From contig OY744525.1 in the NCBI GenBank assembly GCA_963556195.1, positions 28,943,269 to 29,007,268 of the forward strand: a stretch of 64,000 bases of DNA. The letters are read 5' to 3'. Numbering within the stretch: the first letter of the stretch is position 1; every line of letters starts with the position of its first letter. Origin of the DNA: Sepiola atlantica (taxonomy: Eukaryota > Mollusca > Cephalopoda > Sepiida > Sepiolidae). Shown here in pieces: positions 43,740 to 54,799 of this stretch. The translations under genes were made by a program, and so were the position numbers. The notes beneath the pieces were generated by a model. That model was given only the letters and a program-made list of their open reading frames with translations, did no database searches and was not told the DNA's origin.

Positions 43740-46700
43740 AGTATCTTAAAGAGGCATAGTAAAGGGCTCTCACAGGAGTGTGTTGATGTCCACAGCCTCC
43801 ATATTGTGCGTCAGAACATCACAGTACCGCGGCTGTGGTCGCCCGGTGGGTCTCTTTACGGTAAAAACATACGGTAAAGATTGCGCAGAAAAGGTAGTCT
43901 ATGTTGTCTGAGCAGTGTGAACATGCTTGACAGTGATGTTTAAGACAGAACCACGGTGTTCGGTATATTAGTCTTCCGTGTCACTCTCAAAATGCAATGG
44001 ATGTTTCTGATGTTGAAGGTTTGCAGAGCTTTTTCATGCTTGACATTCGTAGTCTTAGTCTCACTCACCGTCATTTTGGTCATCACCAGTGGTACGCACA
44101 TGGGTTGTGATTATCCTGTCAATATATTCGTCCATGGAGAGGATGTCAGTGATTATGTATCCAACGTATGTGAACTGACGGACCGCGTTGAGCTCATAGT
44201 TTCAATAGGGATGACTGGTGATGATTCTATATCTCATGCTAGAATGTTTTCTTTTCAGGCTAATGGTCAGCCGAAGTCTTTTAAGGCATGAGAGAAACTT
44301 CCCCTCAGTAACTGACGTTAACACTAGGTGTCTGTTGTAAACACCGCATCATCGGTAAAAAGCATTCTCGCATTTTGCCATGGCTCTAAAACGTGCGAGA
44401 TTTAACAATCTGTCATCTAGTACATAGGTAAATCGCCGCTCTTGACGTGCCAAATGCATGTTTCAGAAGCGGAATGTCGAAAATGCTGAAATGGGTGGGT
44501 TTGAAGACTCATCTCTGTTTTACCACACTGCAAATGCAGCGTGGGTGGACAGCCAATCATGGGCAGAATTCTAGAGAAGCTTTCTCTACTTATGATATCA
44601 AACGTCTTTGTGAGATTGATAAAAGCAACACGAAAAGGAATCTTCTGTTCCATCCTAGAGCTGGCGGATGAGGTAGTCATGTCTACCGTTGATCTTTAAG
44701 CTTAGGAGCCATATTGCGAATTTGGGTAGACACTTTCAGTGAATGTCTGCAGACGAACAAAGAAAACAACAGCAAATAATTTGCTCTTGATGCTGAGTAG
44801 TTATATCTCCTGAAGAGGGTGATCGACTTGGCATTTCTCATGTCCTTGGTTGGGTCACTTCTATAGAGTATTAGTGCAATGAAAGTAGCTAGGTAGTCTT
44901 ACAGTACTTGATCAAGTCAGGACGTATACCATCACTGCCAGGGGTTTCCCTGTGACCAAACTGTCAATGCCCCTGCTGATCAAATGCATCTTGGGCTGAA
45001 GTCATTACATTCTGCTTGGAATAGAGGTCGAAATAATGTTCCACCTATCTTTACCTTTGTTGCCCTTTAATCTGTGTTGACTTCCATACTCGTAGGTTTA
45101 AGGGGAGCTATTTTGTTTTTTACTGGTCTTATATAGAGTATTGATGCAAACGTACACCCATATGATGTTCATAAAATTATTACTGTCTCGATAGTACGTG
45201 TTTGTGCAGCGTCTGGCAGTTCTTCTAGTTTTGCACCTGTCATCCAGACAATGTGCATGCTTCCTTTGCTTGGCGACTGCATTTATGCTTAGCGTCAATG
45301 ACATAATTAATCTTGTCGGACTTGCTAGTAACCAGTCATGTAACTTTGTGATCGTTCTCCTAAAGACTGGCAAAGCAGTACAGGGTATCTCGACAAGTCG
45401 TCTACTTCTGTCTGGCAGAGTCTTCGGTGTGAGCTTGCCTGTCGTTTTCAAACTTATTGACAAACTGTTGAACAATGTCTAGCTGGCATATCTATCTGAT
45501 ATCGATGCGAGGCTTCCCTTTTTTTCTGGCCATGATGGAACCTCCTAGGTCGGACCTTAGTTCCGCAGCGTTTTTTTTGTCACAGTCCACGCTGCGGAAA
45601 GAACGTCTTTAATGGCTGCTCATCTCATTGGAATGATATCCAGATGGTGCTATTACTTTGAGCGTGGATGTCCCCAGGAGACCTGTTGCTAGATATTTAC
45701 ATTGAAGAAATAATTGTCATCACACAAGTTGCGATATGTCAATAGCTCGACCTATCTCTGGCCGCTGTCATTCATGTTACCGACGCTAAACTCTCTAATT
45801 TCCAAAAGCTATAAGATATGATCATCCCTCACTGCTATTTAAGTCACCCAGTGAAAACAATTTCTTCCTTGCAAGGGGATACTGTTTATTGTGGCTGCCA
45901 GCTCGTCGTAAAACTCTTCTTTTGTCTTCGGTTTGGGAGAAAGCGTTGGGGCACACACGCTGACGAGTCTAAGAAAGCTTGCGGCGGTGTTGAGTGAAGA
46001 ATCTCTCGGAGCCATTGCTGCTGTTTTTCCTACAATATTTAGCAGGCTGTCCCTCACACTTCCTATTGGCGTTGTTTGTGGGAGCTCGTCTCCAACCAAA
46101 GAATATGAAATCTCTTTCCGTCAATCATCAAATCAGTCACACGTGTTTCCTATGAAACTTCTTTAGCTCGTCGTTGATGTCAACAGGTTTTCCGGAGTCT
46201 CCAATGTTCTTAAGGCCCTCGGAGATGTCAGTCAGAATATTCCAGCGTTCCAACAGCCAAGTCTTTTCTATTTGTTATTCTTATTATGGTTCTTGGTACC
46301 TTTGTTCAAATGTTTCGGTCTGTTCGCCGGATATATTATAATCGCTATGAACTCAATAAAGAAGGCATGCCATGGCGGTGGATCATGGTCATTCTGGCTG
46401 TGGGCGGTTGTTGTTTAGTGAAATCCGAAAGTTTCTTTTACTGACTAGAACGACCCATGTCGCTGTTCTCTACGTCAATCAAGCCGTAAATTATAACCTG
46501 TTCTATCAACGCCAAAGTCTAAGCTTGGTGTAGGTGTAGTTCTGGATGTTTGGTAAAGTTTTGCCGGATGCAAGCCTAGGATATGTGATATACAGGACAG
46601 GCTTTTTGCTCGGGTCGTACGTCCCCTCACCACATCACCGGTAAGGCCAAAGGAAGGACAGGGTCGCCACAGTATCGGATATTCGCAGTAGTTGCGAGAA

Positions 46701-46830
46701 CGGGTTGGGTACAGCAACGAACTGTCTTGATGACTCTGATTCTAGATTTTTCCTTGATGTTTGCTCATGAAATATTTTAGGATTGGATATGGCTGCAAAG
46801 CAGTGAAGGTTTGACATTGAGGTATTCCTT
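43740..46830 (-). pseudogene. APE-type LINE (RTE-like), broken but nearly full-length
   Basis: Minus-strand non-LTR retrotransposon. The endonuclease part starts near 46.83 kb; AASFLRLVSVCAPTLSPKPK (about 45990-45930) is the SAYAPTL block, followed by FYDELAATINSIP. RT: PNSQYGS.A.RSTVDM (about 44715-44680) then FRVAFINLTKTFDIISRESF (44630-44570), the block with the first catalytic Asp. C-terminal: YVGYIITDILSMDEYIDRII (about 44170-44110) and KRPTGRPQPRY.DVLTHNMEA (about 43870-43805). It contains numerous frameshifts. The intact family makes one protein with an APE endonuclease, which nicks DNA, and an RT. Confidence 0.8.
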
Positions 46831-46899
46831 CTACTAGGTCAACTACTTTATTAAGCTGTTAAGTTTCATCTAGCCGGCATATCTGTTTATAGTCATGCC

Positions 46900-47455
46900 C
46901 ATGATCGACACGATACTGCTTCTTTGACTATTTTAAACCCTGAAACCTTGCTCGTCTTAGTTTAGTTGGACCTGTTGATTGGATTCATCCCCACCGCCAT
47001 AGTGTTAAAGCTCATGGAAGCACTTAAACTGTGGTACAATTATTGTGACCGTTTTATACAGGCTTAAGTTCCCCATATTTAAAAACCTTGTGCCTGACTT
47101 TCATTTTATTGTGGAATTAAAACATTACGAAACATCAACTCAGGTTGACAGCTTGTTAATAAAATTCTATGGCTGCCGGGTTTAGAGTAAAATCAATGTT
47201 ATCTCACATTAGTTTTGATCAAAGGTTTAACATCAGAACTGCCTGTTAACTTAATAACAACACAATGTGTAACTATTGCTTTCTATGTCTTGCTCCTTGT
47301 TTCTTTCTTTTTATATGTATTCATATTCCTTTCTTTCTCCTGTGGGACTACAGCCTCTCTCTCTCGCTCTGTCGTTTTTATCACAGCAAAGGAAAATTCA
47401 GTTGAATATTCGACTCCAGCCGACTCTCGTATTTTATAAGTTTCTTCAAAATGTA
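46900..47455. other. No recognisable feature
   Basis: Mixed-composition DNA. A 74-codon frame at 47215-47439 shows a hydrophobic N-terminus, but its region is CT-rich and it resembles no family. Confidence 0.4.
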
Positions 47456-47457
47456 AA

Positions 47458-47463
<6 letters not shown>

Positions 47464-47527
<64 letters not shown>
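47464..47527. repeat. (TA)n microsatellite
   Basis: About 32 TA units. Confidence 0.97.
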
Positions 47528-47529
<2 letters not shown>

Positions 47530-47539
47530 ATTATGATGT

Positions 47540-47806
47540 TTGCTTCTTTCATATAAGCGTTCAAATTGTAGAAAGACAACAGTTTCTTCAGACCAGATTA
47601 TTCATTCTCTGGAGAGAATTAATAACGCCTTAAACCTGACCAAAGAACTATCAAACCTAAGGGCAGGATTGACCTCTTTCATTGAAAAGGGTTATTCATA
47701 TCATTTACCACCGAGGAGCAAGAAGTGCCGTACGAAGACGATAAAATCCCTTCTGAAAGATCCCCACAACGCAGACACACCAACTTACGCGCCCGATAAG
47801 AGATAA
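47540..47806 (+). CDS. Unassigned ORF, possibly retroelement-derived
   Basis: 88 codons, polar and basic (IHSLERINNALNLTKELSNL, then PPRSKKCRTKTIKSLLKD), without microsatellite content. I do not recognise it. It sits upstream of a hammerhead and a PLE fragment on the same strand, so it may be a PLE or LINE remnant. It could also be chance. Confidence 0.25.
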   Translation: MLLSYKRSNCRKTTVSSDQIIHSLERINNALNLTKELSNLRAGLTSFIEKGYSYHLPPRSKKCRTKTIKSLLKDPHNADTPTYAPDKR

Positions 47807-48122
47807 AACTACCAAGACACGACCAAATGAGAAATAAACGTAGCCACTAAGAGTCTCCCCGGCAAGCGATAGTACCACAAAATTACTCCCCATAACTATT
47901 CGAAGAACAACTCAAAGCATTCTGAAAAACTACTCAATCGCCGCACAAGAAAATGACCGGAAAGATGAAAGTAAATATCACACATACTAAAAAACAAATA
48001 ACTTTGACCAAGAGAAGCGAAATTATCAAAACGCACGCACACTCACACACACACACATACACGCGCACATGCGCAGAAAGATAAAAGAGTTAAAAATTAA
48101 AACATTTTTTCAAATAGAAAAT

Positions 48123-48163
48123 ATATCTGAAGAGAGCCACACAAGGCTTGAAACACGTTATAA
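48123..48163 (+). ncRNA. Hammerhead ribozyme motif upstream of PLE fragment
   Basis: CUGAAGA (48127-48133), stem II GAGCC/GGCUU (48134-48138 with 48145-48149), GAAA (48150-48153), stem III AC/GU with a 2-nt loop, H17 = U48159. Stem I is only 3 bp (UAU with AUA). It lies 5' of a PLE piece on the same strand, fitting a terminal repeat. Confidence 0.65.
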
Positions 48164-48251
48164 AATCAGAAAATTATAAAATCATAAACTCATAAAATAA
48201 CAAACAATTGTTGAAAAAGGCTTTTTACAAATGTTGGTAGCCTCACTTCTT

Positions 48252-48252
<1 letters not shown>

Positions 48253-48308
<56 letters not shown>
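48253..48308. repeat. (TA)n microsatellite at PLE breakpoint
   Basis: About 28 TA units ending exactly where the PLE reading frame begins. Confidence 0.95.
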
Positions 48309-48312
<4 letters not shown>

Positions 48313-49079
48313 CTGAAGAAGGTGCCTTAACCACACAATTCTACAAGAAGCCCGCATGTAGAGACATATTCATAAATTACAGATAAGCACTCCCTCATAA
48401 TGCTAAAATAGGCTATGCTAGGAATGAGCTAACTCGCATCCGTAAGAAATGCAACATTGAGGCTGACAAAACCACCTACAGCGAGAAATCCCAACAGGTA
48501 CTAGAGACCAATGGATACCCTACATCAATCATTGAACACCTTAGGAAACCCCGGAAAACCCGAAGACGGACGCAACACGCTCTTTCCAACACCTGCTTCC
48601 GGAAGTTGTCGCATTTCAACGACAGGATCACCACAGCTATCCGCAAAGCTATAAGGAAGGCAAAACTCGATATTCAACTAACACACACCGTTCCTTCTCT
48701 ACGACAACAATTGACAACACGGAACACCAATTACAACAATACTCCCTGCACCTTGGCGAACTGCCCCATGAACACTACAGACAAATGCCACCGTACTTAC
48801 ACTGTATACCGTTTACAGTGCACCACATGCAACAAAATATACACCGGTAGTACGGTGAGACCCCTACATATTAGAGTCAAAACACACCTGCAAACACGCA
48901 TCTCTTCCTTCCACAACCACATCCACGCATGTGGCAACACCAGCAAATCATTCAAGATTGATATTGATGCTACGGAGAGAAACGTTGGCAATCTTCGAAT
49001 AAAAGAATCGATACTAATAGCAAAACTATCTCCGCAAATAAATCACCGACTCGAATTAGGATCTTCATTTCTAGTTTGA
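48309..49079 (+). pseudogene. Penelope-like element fragment of a second lineage, GIY-YIG well preserved
   Basis: One frame from 48309 to the TGA at 49077 with a single stop (48384-48386). The upstream part EEGALTTQFYKKPACRDIFI, ALPHNAKIGYARNEL and NGYPTSIIEHL is the RT thumb of PLEs with the H-P.H-K.G signature. From ATG 48606 (157 codons) come a cysteine region (C48, C53, C61), VYR (67-69), C72/C75, YTG (79-81), Arg90 and His94, and the catalytic-type Glu134 in RIKESILIAKLSPQIN. These match GIY-YIG nucleases; the lineage differs from the other three PLEs, which carry a CxLC finger after the domain. 5' truncated at (TA)n. Confidence 0.8.
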
Positions 49080-49199
49080 TATAGTTTCACATCTCACTCT
49101 TGTATTGATTTCATCTTAATTTAACCCTTAAATGAATACTAAAAACTAATAATCTAACAAAAACATCACCTTATAATAATAACAAATAATATAACAACA

Positions 49200-49660
49200 T
49201 AGGCCAAATAGTCACTTAACAAAAAAAAAATAAATAAATAAATAAACAGGGAAAAAATTAAATAAATAAATAATAAAATAAATAAATAAATAGATAAAGA
49301 TAAACGAATAAATAAATAATAATAATTAAAAAAAAGATAAATAAATGGTTTAGTACAATAAATAAGTAGATAAATAATAAATAAAAAAAAAATAATAGAA
49401 AATATGAAAAAAAAATATTAAAGTCTATTTACTAATAATAGTAATAACTTAACCTAACAAAAAGATTAACTATAATAATATAATAATAGTAACAATAATA
49501 ACAACAGCAACAACGACAACAACAGCAATAATAATAATAATAATAATAATGATAATTATAATGATAATGATAATGATAATGATAATGATAATGATGATAA
49601 TAATAATGATGGATGAAATACCGGAACCACCCCAGATAACATAAATAATAATTTAAAAAG
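49200..49660. repeat. (TAAA)n, (AAT)n, (GATAAT)n simple repeats
   Basis: Tetranucleotide-like AAATAAATA runs at 49225-49380 and trinucleotide/hexanucleotide runs at 49480-49610. The DNA continues A+T-rich with no recognised feature to 50540. Confidence 0.9.
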
Positions 49661-50552
49661 AGAAGGAAAAAAAAGGAATGAAACATTCATTATAACAATC
49701 TTTTTGCCTAACAATTAGAAATAACTAATTTATAAGCGACGTAAACAACAAATGAACTGAATTACCTTCCTTTCATTGTTGTCTTAGCGTCACACGAATC
49801 ATTAATGAACAGATAATATTAAATTAATTAATGAAATATACATATTTAAAAATAGAATAAACTAAATAAATAAGCTAAATATTGATATACACAATAATTT
49901 AAAACGAACAGATAATGCAATGTTTAATGACAGTATTAACCGACATATTAATTTAAACGAATAGACTTGATTTAAAAAAAAAATATTAGATTAGAATTAA
50001 ACATTTAACGACAAAAAAAGGAAAGATTCTAAAAAGTAAAAAAAAAAGTTTTATAAAGTAAATAGATGAATAAATAAATTAGAGAAAAAGTAGATAAATA
50101 AAATATTAATAAAAATAAATAAATAAATAATTAAAAAAAAAGAAAGTTTATTTTATTTTTGAATCTGGTTTGGAATTTAACATTTAACCGGTATTTTCTG
50201 CGAGACTGAATCTTACAGCTACCTTCATATGCACGCTTGAACTTGAGTTGAGCACGGTTCTGACGAAAGGAGTTCCCGAAATATTAAAATTTTAAAAAAA
50301 TGTTATATCATACGGAATTTCCACTAGACCATCTTGATACAGGTATTACATAACATTGTAACATTGTGTAGATAGACAGATATATATGTATTTGTGAAAG
50401 GAAAAAATATTATAAATATATATATATATATGTGTATGTACACATTGTATTAAGGTTGAAACTAATTCATTTGTTCCACCATTAAATGTCTTATTTGCTC
50501 CAACTTGTGTCTATCCGTCACACCTCTGCATTGTATTGCCTTCTAAGTATCA

Positions 50553-50556
50553 CATT

Positions 50557-50627
<71 letters not shown>
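50553..50627. repeat. (CT)n(TA)n compound microsatellite
   Basis: CT at 50553-50582 followed by TA to 50627. 50630-52280 shows no recognisable feature. Confidence 0.97.
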
Positions 50628-50629
<2 letters not shown>

Positions 50630-52281
50630 TTAGAAAGAGAGGAAAGGAACTATCCAGCTTGATAGATAAACACACTGACATCTACGGATAGACATACAGG
50701 ATACTCCACAAAAAAAACACATTTAGATACAGTCCAACGTAACACTTTGTTGTAACGTGTATTATTGTTTAAATAAAATAATGTACGAATAGTCCACGAC
50801 ATGAACATATTAATACGCAGAAGCGAGTGGGCAAGAAACACAATTCAGAAAACGCCCAAACATTGAAGACTCGTAACTAATATAACGATGTCCTTTTCTT
50901 CTTTACTGGTCAATATAATCAAAACTTTGTTTAAAAAAAGTAAGGAAATAAAAAAGAAATCATTTTAAAATATAGTTTCTAATTTATTGTTTCTACTTGT
51001 CGGCTATTCTTGTTAGCACACTCCGCTTTATAGACAACTCCCATTTAGGAGAAAGAAAACGATGGAAAACCTGCTCAATTCGATCATCAATTCTTTTCTG
51101 ATGTTTTTACTGATGCTATTCCAATCGCTGACATTACTCTACAATAGTTTTTAATACATTGCTCAGGTCGCATTTTCAAAATATAAAAAATACAATGTTT
51201 ACAATTTCAATGTTCAGTAGAACCTTGAAATTAGCAAAATAATCACAGTCACTTTTAAACCCTTACCTCCACACACCTATATCTCGTTACTATATAGCTG
51301 GCATTCCTTTCCATTATCCTGTTTTTTTTTTTCGATCAATCCGCTGTAATCTCGTTATTTTATAGAAATCGATTTTAATTTCGCAGGTGGCATAAACTTC
51401 AATTACAGAAAAAAAATGTTACAGACAAACAGTCCTTAAAAATACTATTAATATAAGTTTCGCACACTATTCCGCTTGAAGCCATATAATATGATACAGG
51501 AGGTTAGATAGATCGTCTACGGCGTCATGCAGTTGCTCACAGAAATCCCATCGAATATCTTACTTAACGTCTGTTTTTTTTTATTTTAATTATGCCTTCG
51601 TTAGGCACAATACTTTTTTGATTTCCAAATGAATTACATATATAAGCGTAAATTAATTGTGTTTAATTTCCATGAGTTTGTAGATCAGTTTTTAGTTTAA
51701 AACGAATACTTATACTCTTTGATTAATTGTTTATAAAATCAGAGACTAGCGTTTAGATTAAGAATTTCCTGATTTTGTGTGCGGCAACCAGTATAAATTA
51801 ATTTACTGACATATATATGGTAAGGCAGTCAAACTTACATAAATCGATACGAACATTCGCGAAAATCATAATTAATAGATGAATAGATGAATAAACTGCT
51901 ATATATGAACTGAATATTTCTCGTTGTTACTTTTTTTCTTTCTGTCTTTTTCTCGCCACTCACTGTTTTGTTTTCTATCTGACGTATTAACGGATGCCTG
52001 CGTTTAAGACACATTATAATCTATATTTATTACGCCTACATCGATTGTCGATGCTGTTTAGTTTAATGCAAGTAGATAACTGTCCAAAAGAGATAGACAC
52101 AAATGATATGTTATGTGGACCACCCGTTACTATGAAAATACATGTTTGGTGCCTGCTTACTCAATGTTGAAGAATGTTCGACAACGGCTTGCAATAACAC
52201 TTATATTTTCTCGAAAGGCAAGTAGCAATAGACAATAAACTCGTAAACCAACTTATTCCCTGTTTTACTAAACCGTAGCAT

Positions 52282-52445
52282 GTATATGGTGCGGTTCCGA
52301 TCGTTCGTCTCGTAATTCTAGCCTGAATTTATGAACTGCGTTCGATCCCATGCGACTACTTACAACCACAACTCCTACACTGATGAGGGCAAAAAGCCTG
52401 AAACGATATCGTCTGTAGGTAATACACACTTTAATATTTAATAAA
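52282..52445 (+). mobile_element. tRNA-headed hammerhead element, copy SB5 (best preserved of the SB set)
   Basis: A tRNA-like head with a possible box A TATATGGTGCGGTTCCGATC (52282-52301) and a clear box B CTGCGTTCGATCCCATG (52336-52352) precedes a complete hammerhead (52374-52419) by about 20 nt; an A/T-rich tail (TAATACACACTTTAATATTT) follows. No protein. Pol III would be expected to start at the head. The F3 foldback element begins about 70 bp downstream. Confidence 0.75.
52374..52419 (+). ncRNA. Complete consensus hammerhead ribozyme
   Basis: Stem I CCUACA (52374-52379) with UGUAGG (52414-52419), 6/6 pairs. CUGAUGA (52380-52386). Stem II GGGC/GCCU with loop AAAAA (52387-52399). GAAA (52400-52403). 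Stem III ACG/CGU with loop AUAU, also a full palindrome. H17 = C52413. Every conserved position is present; predicted cleavage after 52413. Confidence 0.92.
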
Positions 52446-52510
52446 ACATATTTATAGTATGGTAAATAAAAAAGGAAACACAATAAAAGAATGTTTGTAT
52501 TAATATATAT

Positions 52511-52552
52511 TCATCAACGTTTCGTCTTTATTTGTAAGACTTCCTCAGGATG
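52511..52552 (-). ncRNA. Hammerhead ribozyme, left arm of F3
   Basis: CUGAGGA (52548-52542), stem II GUCUU/AAGAC, 5 bp (52540-52536 with 52528-52524), GAAA (52523-52520), minimal palindromic stem III ACGU, H17 = U (52516), stem I CAUC/GAUG. Core intact. Confidence 0.8.
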
Positions 52553-52725
52553 GTAATTTTAAGAAAAATGTCATGCAAGTACGTGAAAATATTGGGTTGA
52601 CATGATGGGTTGATGAGAAAAAGTAGTAGCCACTACTGGGTGCACATGACTACTACTTTTTCACATCAACCCATCATGTCAACCCAATATTTTCACGTAC
52701 TTGCATGACATTCTTCTTAAAATTA

Positions 52726-52767
52726 CATCCTGAGGAAGTCTTACAAATAAAGACGGAACGTTGATGA
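52726..52767 (+). ncRNA. Hammerhead, right arm of F3, core mutated
   Basis: CUGAGGA (52730-52736) and stem II GUCUU/AAGAC as in the left arm, but GAAA is GGAA (52755-52758), which should abolish activity. Confidence 0.75.
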
Positions 52768-52869
52768 ATATATAAAAAAACATCATTTTTGGTTTTTCCT
52801 TTTTCATGTCCCATTACGTTGGATTACCTTCATCCTTCCTTTCTCATATTTATAGTATATATATTTGTT

Positions 52870-54385
52870 TTCTAATTTTTTCACCCCGTATCTCTGAATT
52901 GAGGTGGGGTTTTTTCTGTTGATAATTGAACAATTACCTGATGAGCAACATATTCGGGTGTAGTATTTGTGATTGTTTTTTTTTTATTGGCGATAGTAAC
53001 AACGTGTTCTTATGCATTTTTCCACTTCCTACGCGCAAATGTTGGTATTGAGGTCTCCTGCGTATCGCTGATTGAAGGGGAAATAACTCTGCGAACAGAG
53101 GTCAATATTTGACGACGGAAGATCATAAAATAACATTTGTATTTTACTGATAATGTTGTGTATACTTATTTTTTTTCAAATAGTACTGTTTCTTAAAGAA
53201 ACTAATTTGTACATATTTGATTTAAAAAACACAATATAAACAAAATAACATCTGACAAGAAGCAAAAACATCTGGAGAGAAATGTTAATTATCTTGTTAC
53301 AGCAAACTGTTTGAAAAACTATTTTTAGAAGAATGACCCAAATAATATCTTAAACAACATTAAGCAAGCAGAAAATGTTCATTAATACTACCTTACACTC
53401 TATTATAACTTATCCAGACTTTGCACACTGAGTACAACACCAATAAGGCAATAAGGTATACAACTACGATATAAAATAAGATTTATGCAATAGTGTCTAT
53501 TTCTATCATCTCGTTGCATCTTCATATATATACAATAAAGTGGTGTACCTAATTAAATACACGAGTATAGCTTTCTATATAAAAGCGGCATATGTGAATC
53601 TGCTTTGGTATCGATTTAGGTTAAGTATTTTTGCGTGTTTTCAGAAAATATGCATGTTCTATTTGCTTTTTTCATGTTTACATCCGGCTCGACATATTTT
53701 CCTAAGGTAGTTATCCATGAAGAAAGTTGTGGAAATGATCACTCCCACACTCGGATTTACTAGCACTAATACCATGTTCAATAATTTTTATGTTTCTGAT
53801 CTCAGAATTAATGTTGTTTACCCGCAGTTGCGATGCCCAACCGGAAAGCAAAAGATACGCACAGAGTTCGCAACATTTATTTGATAATGTTATTTTAAAA
53901 ACAGTCATGCTACCAGTGTAAGCATGCCAGAAGTGGTCTTGATATACATCCAACGTTTGTTTTTAATGATGGCTTACTACTTATACAAGCCAAGAGCCAC
54001 TCGAGGATTATTTGATGAAATAGAAATAGTTTCAGTCAAAAGATGAGCAACACTCAATGGTATGAACTAAGTTGGGTAATTTATGACACACTTCATGAAA
54101 ATCACTTGTTGACATAAGATTCGAAGACGACTCAGTTGTTATCTTCGGGGAAACAGTGTCGCGGTAATGTGGTTCACATATGGAAGCCCTTGCAAGAAAT
54201 ATCTGTCAATGAAAATTCGTAATAATCCTAGGCACTGTTATTTTCTTATTTTTTATAAAAACTTGAATTCCGCACAGATAAAAGACATCCCCATTGAGAC
54301 GTTAGTAGCTACTGTGGATTAGGGGCTAGAAAACAACCGAGGCATCTTAAGTGAGTAGTTGTGCTGCAAGATATTTGTTCCCATA
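52870..54385. other. A+T-rich DNA, nothing recognised
   Basis: Short frames only (for example 80 codons at 53953-53711 on the minus strand); none resembles a known family. Confidence 0.45.
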
Positions 54386-54389
54386 ACAC

Positions 54390-54740
54390 TTACATTTCTG
54401 AATCTCGGTACAGACAGGGAAACAGGGAGCAAGGAGGCAGTTCAAAGACTGACAGCCCAAGGAAAGACGCCATTAGAGTAGACATCGCTCCCGCATCTGG
54501 AGACCTTCACAGTGAATGGATAGGACTTAATTTATTGTCGAGTTTGTCGGGTGTATTCATGTCGAAGGGGGCACCAGAGTAGCCATTTATCGGAGCACGT
54601 TGCATTTAAGTACTTTTATAACAAGCACAGAGACCACATAGATGCAATATTCCGGCGATGGTACATGAGCTAGAGCTTGGTGGATAGTGAGGGACCTATT
54701 AGATTGAAATTACAAAACAACTGGAAATTTAGGTGAAAAC
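54390..54740 (-). pseudogene. CR1/Jockey-like LINE C-terminal fragment
   Basis: The minus strand reads NLIGPSLSTKL, HRRNIASMWSLCLL, KYLNATCSDK, YPFTVKVSRCGSDVYSN and LPVSLSVPR with stops: the same C-terminal region as 11.9-12.2 kb. Truncated and broken. Confidence 0.75.
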
Positions 54741-54799
54741 CTAATACATCGTTCATTAGCACCAGTTTATTTTGAAGGTAACCTCACCCCTGGGCTCTT

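Larger units (their letters stand above)
52490..52865. mobile_element. Foldback element F3, near-perfect palindrome with two hammerheads
   Basis: Arms 52503-52629 and 52650-52776 are inverted with few differences around a 20-bp spacer (CACTACTGGGTGCACATG). Each arm includes a ribozyme pointing outward and TTTTAAGAAAAATGTCATGC, TTGGGTTGACATGATGGGTT-type sequence also found in F1. The right tail GGTTTTTCCTTTTTCATGTC and CATTACGTTGGATTACCTTC matches F1 and F2. No ORF. Confidence 0.8.

Noticed and set aside
45098..45475. 125-codon minus-strand frame inside the RTE-like LINE
   Set aside because: Conserved LINE blocks before and after are in other frames, and this frame shows no family motif.
45955..45985. 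CTGACGA...GAAA on the plus strand
   Set aside because: Antisense of the LINE SVCAPTL coding block; no stem II.
48313..48340. CTGAAGA at the start of the PLE fragment
   Set aside because: It encodes the S-E-E of the RT thumb and has no GAAA or stems.
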